Of a DNA stretch of 38,423 nucleotides, positions 31,668-38,423 are shown piece after piece (position 1 is the stretch's first letter; each line of letters begins with the position of its first letter). The stretch is from Caulobacteraceae bacterium (GTDB taxonomy: Bacteria > Pseudomonadota > Alphaproteobacteria > Caulobacterales > Caulobacteraceae). Under the pieces are notes generated by a model. It did not search any database, had not been told where the DNA came from, and saw nothing but the letters and a program-made list of their open reading frames with translations. A program made the position numbers and the translations under genes. The DNA lies in assembly GCA_947501315.1 (NCBI GenBank), contig CANMXH010000001.1, forward strand, positions 1 through 38,423. The letters are read 5' to 3'.

Positions 31668-32261
31668 TCAGTCCTCGTCTGCCTTGCGCAGCGCCAGGCG
31701 CGCCGCCGCAAGGGCCTCATGATAGGCCTCGCCGTCACCGAAATCGCCGAAACCGGCATAGCGGCCATGGGCCCCCATCAGGCGTCGCGTATGTTTGATG
31801 GGACACCAGTATTGTTCGGTCCGGGCCGACACCTCGCGGACATAGGCGATGACCCCGTTCACATAGGAACAATAGGCACAGTTCAGTTTTTCGAGGGCGT
31901 TCAGATAGGGCAGGCCTGTCCGGTCGAAAACCATGTAGCGGCCCCTTGGGACCTGCGGGATGCCGTAAACGCGGAAACAGATCGTCTGGTAAAGCGACAC
32001 CCAAAGGTCGACCAGGGCGAACGGCAACATCAGCGAATAGATCACCGGGGCGCTCAGAACGTACAGGACCGGCGCCCCGAAAATGTATTTCAACAGGTGG
32101 GTGCGGCGTTCCTCGAGCCGGCGCTGCGCCTCTTCCTCGAACCGGGCCCGACCATGCTCCAGCCCGAACCGGAAGCCCGACCGCTGGCGTGAGATTTCGG
32201 CCGCCAGATCATGCTCCAGCGCATGAATCTGGCTCATGAGGGCGTCGACCCGGTTCGTCAT
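31668..32261 (-). CDS. Membrane-associated protein with a Cys/His cluster, function unknown
   Basis: 197 residues from MTNRVDAL; AGGA lies a few bases upstream. A charged helical N-terminus (about 1-55, probably coiled coil) is followed by hydrophobic segments (about 60-100). A hydrophilic C-terminal part carries Cys128-x2-Cys131 (NCAYCSYVNG) and Cys153-P-x-x-His157 (WCPIKH). The CxxC plus CPxxH arrangement suggests binding of zinc, an Fe-S cluster or haem, at the membrane surface. I recall similar proteins as conserved hypotheticals in proteobacteria but no assigned role. Located just upstream of the ssrA promoter. Confidence 0.8.
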   Translation of the reverse strand: MTNRVDALMSQIHALEHDLAAEISRQRSGFRFGLEHGRARFEEEAQRRLEERRTHLLKYIFGAPVLYVLSAPVIYSLMLPFALVDLWVSLYQTICFRVYGIPQVPRGRYMVFDRTGLPYLNALEKLNCAYCSYVNGVIAYVREVSARTEQYWCPIKHTRRLMGAHGRYAGFGDFGDGEAYHEALAAARLALRKADED

Positions 32262-32334
32262 GCGCGTTCCTGTCGTTCCACGCCCGCAACGGATATCGGC
32301 CCCGGCGACGTCACTTTGGCGGATGCGAGTCCAG

Positions 32335-32352
32335 CACCTGCACCTGCACCTG
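32335..32352. repeat. Short hexanucleotide tandem repeat
   Basis: Three perfect copies of CACCTG, between miaA and the Cys-cluster protein. The intergenic region (32262-32402) otherwise shows no feature. Too short to suggest phase variation. Confidence 0.6.
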
Positions 32353-32402
32353 CATAGCATCCGTACCGGTCGGCGTCCCGGCGCATGGACGCGAACGCCG
32401 GG

Positions 32403-33272
32403 TCAGACCCGCGCCCATCCGGGTGTCTGGTTCCTGAACCATGTCAGCTGGCGCTTGGCGTAGTTGCGGGTCGCCTGGCGTGTGGCCTCGACCGCTGCCG
32501 CCAGGGTGCATGCGCCCGCGAGATGAGCTGCGAACTCGCGTACGCCGACGGCCTTCATGGCGGGCAGGGCAGGGTCAAGCCCCCGCGCGACCAGGGCCCG
32601 GACCTCGTCCAGTGCCCCGGCCTCGACCATCTGCGCCACCCGCAGGTCGCAGCGGGCGTACAGGGCCTGCCGGTCCGGCTCGATCACCTGACCCGTCCAT
32701 GAACCCGGAGGCAGCAAAGGCTTCGTGTCGGCGGTCCAGTCGCTTAGGGCCCGACCGGTATGGCTGGCCACGGCCCAGGCCCGGGTCAGCCGCTGGCGGT
32801 CACCGGCCTCGATCCTTGCCTCGGCTCCGGGGTCAAGCACCGCCAGCTCTGCACGGAACGCCGCCTCGCCCCCGGCGTCGAAGATCGTGGTCGCCGCGTC
32901 CCGTTCAGCGAGCGGCACATCCGGAATGTCCGCCAGCCCTGTGGTCAGGGCTGTGAAATACAGCCCCGTCCCGCCGACCAGCAGCGCGGGTCGTCGTTCG
33001 GCGGCCAGTTCAGCCAGTTGTGGCATGACGGCCCGACTCCATCGCCCGACCGACCAGGGGTCCATGGCATCGGCGACCCCGTAAAGCCGGTGCTCGGCCC
33101 CGGCCTCTTCCGCGACCGTGGGCCGGGCACTCAGCACCCGAAGGTCGGCATACAGCTGCTGGCTGTCGGCATTGATGATCACCGCCCCGGTCCGGGCGGC
33201 CATCTCCAGCGCGCGCCGTGACTTGCCCGAGGCGGTCGGGCCGGCCAGCAGGGTGATCAGGGGCTCGGACAA
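32403..33272 (-). CDS. miaA: tRNA dimethylallyltransferase
   Basis: 289 residues. MiaA adds the isopentenyl group to A37 of tRNAs reading codons that begin with U. P-loop GPTASGKS at 11-18, NADSQQLYADL, GGTGLYFTAL and the tRNA-binding TRNYAKRQLTWFRNQ at the C-terminus (Tyr-Ala-Lys-Arg-Gln). No ATG is available: the start is TTG at 33272, immediately before the conserved SEPLITLLAGPTASGKS. Divergent from mrp, with 83 bases between starts. The hfq gene that often follows miaA is absent here. Confidence 0.95.
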   Translation of the reverse strand: MSEPLITLLAGPTASGKSRRALEMAARTGAVIINADSQQLYADLRVLSARPTVAEEAGAEHRLYGVADAMDPWSVGRWSRAVMPQLAELAAERRPALLVGGTGLYFTALTTGLADIPDVPLAERDAATTIFDAGGEAAFRAELAVLDPGAEARIEAGDRQRLTRAWAVASHTGRALSDWTADTKPLLPPGSWTGQVIEPDRQALYARCDLRVAQMVEAGALDEVRALVARGLDPALPAMKAVGVREFAAHLAGACTLAAAVEATRQATRNYAKRQLTWFRNQTPGWARV

Positions 33273-33355
33273 GACGCGGACTCGGATTTTCGACCGGACA
33301 GGCAGGGTCGTTCGGCGATAGAACGCGCAACCCGACCCGGCAACCCGTCAGGATC

Positions 33356-34465
33356 ATGCCCTTGCCCGACCGCGCTTCCGTTCTCGCCGCCCTTGATACC
33401 GTGATCGACCCCAGGAGCGGGCAGGGCCTCGTTGCGGCCGGTCTGGTCCAGGGGCTGGTCGTGGGGCCTGCACCTGAGGGGCTCCGCGCCGGGTTTGTCC
33501 TCGAGGTCGCCGCCGGTCACACCGCCCTCTATGCGCCGGTGCGGGACGCCGCCGAGGCCGCGCTTTCGGCCCTGCCGGGCATGGGTCGGGTCTCCGTGGT
33601 CCTGACCGCCGAAACGGCACCCGCGGCCAGACCGGTGCGTCGCGCGTCCCTGTCGCCCCAGGCCGTCGACCAGGGCCGGCCGAAAGCTCCGGTCGCCACC
33701 GACCGGCCGGCCCACGTCCGCCGCGTCCTGGCCGTGGCCAGCGGCAAGGGCGGGGTCGGTAAATCGACCGTCGCGGTCAATCTCGCCGCCGCCTTCGCCG
33801 CACGTGGCCTCTCGGTCGGCCTGCTGGATGCGGATGTCTATGGCCCGTCCCTGCCCACAATGCTCGGCATGACAGGCAAGCCGGAATACCGCGACGGCAT
33901 GATGGAGCCGCACCTCATCCATGGCCTCAGGGCCATGTCTGTGGGCCTGCTGACCAAGGCCGATGACGCCATGATCTGGCGCGGTCCCATGGCCTCCCAG
34001 GCCCTGACCCAGATGCTGACCCAGACCCGCTGGGGTACGGAGGACGCGCCGCTAGACCTCCTCGTCGTCGATCTCCCGCCCGGCACCGGCGACGTCCAGC
34101 TGACCCTTGTGCAGAAGACACCGCTGGATGGTGTCGTCATCGTCTCGACCCCGCAGGAGGTGGCTCTCGCCGACGCCCGGCGCGCCCACACCCTGTTCCG
34201 GAAGGTCGACATCCCCACCCTCGGCCTGATCGAGAACATGACCGGCCCGGTCTTCGGTCGCGGCGGAGCGGAGGCCGAGGCCTTGAAGCTTGGCATCACC
34301 TTCCTCGGTGACCTGCCGCTCGACGCGGCCCTCCGCCAGGGTGCCGACGCCGGCGTTCCTGTCGTGGTCGGCGATCCGGACGGCGACATTGCCGGTCGTT
34401 TTGCGGGCTTTGCCGCAGGGCTCGCAAAAAAACTCGGTCTTCAGGGTTTTCAAACGCAACCCTGA
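33356..34465 (+). CDS. mrp: Mrp/ApbC/NBP35-type Fe-S carrier ATPase lacking cysteines
   Basis: 369 residues. N-terminal MIP18-like domain (about 5-90), a Pro/Arg linker, then a deviant Walker A P-loop, SGKGGVGKST at 129-138, with DADVYGPSLP, VVDLPPGTGDV and ENMTG. In the family the segment after ENM carries CPxC, the cysteines that bind a bridging [4Fe-4S] cluster between two subunits. Here the segment reads ENMTGPVFGRGG at 293-304, shorter and without Cys. I find no Cys in the whole protein. So it may be an ATPase that cannot carry Fe-S by the usual route. The ATP motifs are intact, arguing against decay. Confidence 0.94.
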   Translation: MPLPDRASVLAALDTVIDPRSGQGLVAAGLVQGLVVGPAPEGLRAGFVLEVAAGHTALYAPVRDAAEAALSALPGMGRVSVVLTAETAPAARPVRRASLSPQAVDQGRPKAPVATDRPAHVRRVLAVASGKGGVGKSTVAVNLAAAFAARGLSVGLLDADVYGPSLPTMLGMTGKPEYRDGMMEPHLIHGLRAMSVGLLTKADDAMIWRGPMASQALTQMLTQTRWGTEDAPLDLLVVDLPPGTGDVQLTLVQKTPLDGVVIVSTPQEVALADARRAHTLFRKVDIPTLGLIENMTGPVFGRGGAEAEALKLGITFLGDLPLDAALRQGADAGVPVVVGDPDGDIAGRFAGFAAGLAKKLGLQGFQTQP

Positions 34466-34503
34466 CCGCCACCTTGCGTGCTCCAGTCATGCGAGAGCCG
34501 CCC

Positions 34504-35601
<1,098 letters not shown>

Positions 35602-35613
35602 GAACAGGTGGTT

Positions 35614-35702
35614 GGTGATTGGTGGTTGGTGGTTTAGCGCATCACCGGCGCGGGCCGTTCATCACCGGCAGGTGAGCCGGCAATCACCAGTCACCAATCA
35701 CC
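35614..35702. repeat. Long inverted repeat between convergent stop codons (second example)
   Basis: The left arm GGTGATTGGTGGTTGGTG (35614-35631) pairs with the right arm CACCAGTCACCAATCACC (35685-35702), with two differences that still form G-U or A-C contacts. The loop holds two direct copies of ATCACCGGC (35642 and 35662 regions). The right arm contains the stop of the YbjQ gene and the left begins 12 bases after the Old Yellow Enzyme stop. The design echoes 181-307. Confidence 0.65.
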
Positions 35703-36020
35703 CTTCTTCCACCACCACCGCCGTCCCATAGGCCAGCACCTCGGTGACGCCTTCCATGATCTCATTGGCCTCATAGCGCATGCCGATCACGGCGTTGGCG
35801 CCCATGGCCCGGGCGTGTTCGACCATTTCCTGAAGCGCCTCAGCGCGTGAGGTCTCGGCCAGTCTCACATAGGTCTCCACCCGCCCGCCCAGCATCGACT
35901 GCAGTCCGCCGACCATGTCGCTGATGGCGTTTCGCGACCGCACGGTGATGCCCCGCACCAGCCCCAGGGTCTTCACTACCCGATAGCCGGGCGCGTCATT
36001 GGTGGTCACGATCAGCATGG

Positions 36021-36024
<4 letters not shown>
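35698..36024 (-). CDS. YbjQ-family (UPF0145) protein
   Basis: 108 residues. MTMLIVTTNDAPGYRVVKTLGLVRGITVRSRN, the long helix SRAEALQEMVEHARAMGANAVIGMRY and the C-terminal AYGTAVVVEE match the family once called heavy-metal-binding; it forms a homopentamer, and its function is not established. The ATG overlaps the folA stop by four bases (ATGA), making it the last gene of the thyA operon. Its stop sits inside the inverted repeat 35614-35702. Confidence 0.93.
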
Positions 36025-36535
<511 letters not shown>

Positions 36536-36536
<1 letters not shown>

Positions 36537-36838
36537 CAGCGGGGCTCCAGCCAGTGCAGCCATTTCCGCTGCATGGCCTGTTCAAGATCGATCCCCGCCC
36601 GGTCGCAATAGATCAGCAGCATCCCCAGCACGTCCGCCGCCTCATCGCCCAGCTTGCCGGCGTCCGCCGCACCCCGCGCCCGCCCGCTCATACGCAGATG
36701 TTCGGCGGTCAGTTCACCCAGCTCTTCCTGCAGCTTGAGGATGGCCCAATCGCCGGAGCGGTCGATGCCGTGCTCGCGCGCATAGATGTCGGAGATACGC
36801 AGGACATCGGCCTGCAGGGCCTTGAGGTCGAGTGTCAT
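36536..36838 (-). CDS. MazG-like all-alpha NTP pyrophosphohydrolase
   Basis: 100 residues. The metal-binding signature EExxE...ExxD is visible: Glu38-Glu39-x-x-Glu42 (LQEELGELT) and Glu66-x-x-Asp69 (GDEAADV). The family hydrolyses (d)NTPs to monophosphate and pyrophosphate. Placed between thyA and folA, it probably affects nucleotide pools, perhaps supplying dUMP or removing damaged dNTPs (inference). ATG 36838 overlaps the thyA stop by one base; the TTG codon directly before it is not needed. Confidence 0.92.
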
Positions 36839-37695
36839 CAAACCGCGACCGGCGCCTTGATATGCGGCCAGGGCTCATAGCCCTCGAGCACGAAATCCTC
36901 GAGCGTATAGGCGAACAGGTTGTCCTTCGGCGTGATCGTCATGGTCGGGGCGGGCAGGGGCGCGCGGGCCAGCTGGGTCTCGGCCTGCTCGATGTGGTTC
37001 AGATACAGGTGGGCGTCGCCGAAGGTGTGGACGAACTCGCCCGGCTTCAGACCGCATACCTGGGCTACCATCAGGGTGAGCAGGGCATAGCTGGCGATGT
37101 TGAACGGTACGCCCAGAAACACATCCGCCGACCGCTGGTACAGCTGGCAGCTCAGCTTGCCGTCGGCGACGAAGAACTGGAACAGGCAGTGGCAGGGCGG
37201 CAGGGCCATGTCGTCGACATCGGCCGGGTTCCAGGCCGAGACGATGTGGCGGCGGCTGTTGGGATTGGTCTTGAGCCCCTCAACCAGCTTCGTGATCTGG
37301 TCGATCATCCGGCCGTCGGGTGCGGCCCAGGAGCGCCACTGCTTGCCATAGACCGGCCCCAGCTCGCCCTCGGCATCGGCCCATTCGTTCCAGATCGAAA
37401 CGCCGTTGTCCTTCAGCCAGCCGATATTGGTCTCGCCGCGCAGGAACCAAAGCAGTTCGACGATGATCGACCGCAGATGCAGCTTCTTGGTGGTCAGGAC
37501 GGGGAAGCCCTTGGTCAGGTCGAACCGCATCTGTCGCCCGAACACACCCAGGGTCCCGGTCCCAGTCCGGTCGTCGCGCCGGCTGCCGTTGTCGAGGATG
37601 TCGCGCAGCAGGTTCAGATACTGCCACTCCGGATGATCGGCCGCGACGGCACCGCTGCGGGCTTGGAGGTCAACGAGAGAGGCGACGGCGTTCAT
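36838..37695 (-). CDS. thyA: Thymidylate synthase
   Basis: 285 residues. Methylates dUMP to dTMP using methylene-tetrahydrofolate, giving dihydrofolate for FolA. Folate- and dUMP-site segments: DRTGTGTLGVFGRQMRFDL, LLWFLRGETNI, PVYGKQWR and SRRHIVSAWNPADV. Nucleophile Cys168 in ALPPCHCLFQFF, then QLYQRSADVFLGVPFNIASYALL. Start MNAVASLVDL at 37695; an upstream in-frame codon at 37752 lacks support. First gene of a four-gene overlapping operon. Confidence 0.97.
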   Translation of the reverse strand: MNAVASLVDLQARSGAVAADHPEWQYLNLLRDILDNGSRRDDRTGTGTLGVFGRQMRFDLTKGFPVLTTKKLHLRSIIVELLWFLRGETNIGWLKDNGVSIWNEWADAEGELGPVYGKQWRSWAAPDGRMIDQITKLVEGLKTNPNSRRHIVSAWNPADVDDMALPPCHCLFQFFVADGKLSCQLYQRSADVFLGVPFNIASYALLTLMVAQVCGLKPGEFVHTFGDAHLYLNHIEQAETQLARAPLPAPTMTITPKDNLFAYTLEDFVLEGYEPWPHIKAPVAV

Positions 37696-37799
37696 CCCAC
37701 AAGAATGCCTCTGATTCGGAGGTCCGGGCAGCAAGGTGATTCGCTTGCCCACAGCCTATCCGCTTCCGTCCCCCGAAATGGGAGACAAGGAGCGCGGTC

Positions 37800-38351
37800 T
37801 CACCCCCTGAACCCGTCGGCCTCCAGAAACACCTGCTCCTCCGGCGTCGTCTCCCGCCCCAAAGCCCGGTTCCGATGCGGAAAGCGGCCGAAGCGGGCGA
37901 TGATGTCGTGGTGATGCTCGGCCCAGCGGTCGTCGGGTTTGCGCTTCATCCGGGTCTGGAACAGTTCGACCTGCCGGGCCTGATCGGCGAGGTCCTCCGA
38001 ATGCTGCAGCGGCAAATAGAAGAACCGCCGGATGTCGCCCGCAATCTGCAGGTCGTACCCGGCCGCCAGCGCCTGCTCTGCGAAAAGCCGCGCCAGCGGA
38101 TCCGTAGCGAAGGCATGGCCCGTGCCCCGGAAGGCGTTGCGCGGAAACTGGTCCAGCAGGATCAGCAGGCCCAGCGCGCCCTCCGCCGTCTCCGCCCAGG
38201 AATCCAGCGCCCGCCGGGCAGCGGCATGGTGTGCGACCTCGAACCGTTCCCGGAACAGGGTGTCGAAGGCGTCATCCCTGGCGAACCACTTCGAGGGTCC
38301 GGCCTCTTTCCAGAAGGCGATGACGTCGGAAGGCGTTATGTCTGTGTGCAT
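37800..38351 (-). CDS. DUF924-family protein
   Basis: 183 residues. TPSDVIAFWKEAGPSKWFARDDAFDTLFRERF at the start, GALGLLILLDQFPRNAFRGTGHAFATDPLA in the middle and RRFFYLPLQHSEDL further on match the DUF924 family, an all-helical fold related to tetratricopeptide repeats, function unknown. The start codon overlaps the start region of the divergent ilvC gene. It lies 104 bases from thyA, with nothing recognisable between. Confidence 0.93.
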   Translation of the reverse strand: MHTDITPSDVIAFWKEAGPSKWFARDDAFDTLFRERFEVAHHAAARRALDSWAETAEGALGLLILLDQFPRNAFRGTGHAFATDPLARLFAEQALAAGYDLQIAGDIRRFFYLPLQHSEDLADQARQVELFQTRMKRKPDDRWAEHHHDIIARFGRFPHRNRALGRETTPEEQVFLEADGFRG

Positions 38352-38423
38352 GAGTCAGAACCTAAGCGCCCCGCTCCCCGTCTTCCATGACCGCGACTGC
38401 GATCTTTCCATCATTCGCGGCAA
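38338..38423 (+). CDS. ilvC: Ketol-acid reductoisomerase, N-terminal fragment
   Basis: The last 86 bases read, in one frame, a short leader followed by PVFHDRDCDLSIIRG, which matches the IlvC N-terminus (usual form VYYDRDADLNLIKGK). IlvC makes dihydroxy acids in the isoleucine/valine pathway. The gene runs off the window. ATG 38338 is chosen because GGAAGG lies four bases upstream; in-frame ATGs at 38320 and 38350 are alternatives. Any of these overlaps the 5' end of the DUF924 gene on the other strand. Only about 25 residues are visible. Confidence 0.65.
   Translation, partial: MSVCMSQNLSAPLPVFHDRDCDLSIIRG

Noticed and set aside
32335..32352. Phase-variable repeat
   Set aside because: Only three copies of a hexamer, intergenic, with no start codon or promoter at a suitable place.

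Overview
The window looks like ordinary chromosomal DNA from an alphaproteobacterium of the Caulobacteraceae, most like Brevundimonas. This is inferred from high GC with strongly GC-biased third codon positions, a class I lysyl-tRNA synthetase, an SspB-alpha type ClpXP adaptor, a circularly permuted two-piece tmRNA, and a Coq4-type ubiquinone protein. Coding density is very high. No gap between genes exceeds about 200 bases, and I see no insertion sequence, prophage, CRISPR array or origin.

Layout. 1-3020: the end of an unidentified gene, then tgt and queA (queuosine) and a secreted protein. 3133-9469: lysK; a LexA-like self-cleaving repressor; a membrane protein behind a strong hairpin; two ungapped paralogous small genes; two overlapping hotdog thioesterases; and a hybrid sensor kinase whose phospho-acceptor His is replaced by Asp. 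9661-11374: queC-queE-queD with ATGA overlaps. 11376-14972: a small lipoprotein, tRNA-Val(UAC) and a 1061-residue autotransporter. 15173-18198: SPFH protein, ribbon-helix-helix protein, GT4 glycosyltransferase and histidine phosphatase. 18206-24416, minus strand: uvrD, O-antigen ligase-like protein, parE and a GFA-family protein. 24530-29343: small genes, coq4, a DMT transporter, DUF4169, YccF and fumC. 29465-32261: RusA, a C13 peptidase, sspB beside ssrA, and a Cys-cluster membrane protein. 32403-38423: miaA and mrp divergent, an Old Yellow Enzyme homologue, the thyA-NTPase-folA-ybjQ operon, DUF924 and the start of ilvC.

Functional links. Five queuosine genes lie here in two loci, and miaA is a further tRNA modification gene. 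ssrA and sspB encode a tagging RNA and the adaptor that delivers its tagged products to ClpXP. thyA, folA and the small NTP pyrophosphohydrolase form one overlapping operon for thymidylate, folate and nucleotide-pool chemistry.

Most noteworthy observations: several enzymes lack residues regarded as essential in their families. Tgt has lost two of three zinc cysteines, QueD has Tyr at the catalytic Cys position, Mrp has no cysteine at all, and the sensor kinase has Asp for the H-box His. Two convergent gene pairs are separated by long G/T-rich inverted repeats whose arms begin at, or within about 12 bases of, the stop codons. The tmRNA tag reads AANDNFAGEVALAA. I found no clearly new multi-gene system; the best candidates for undescribed biology are the paralogous pair at 6069-6847 with its neighbours, and the altered queuosine enzymes.
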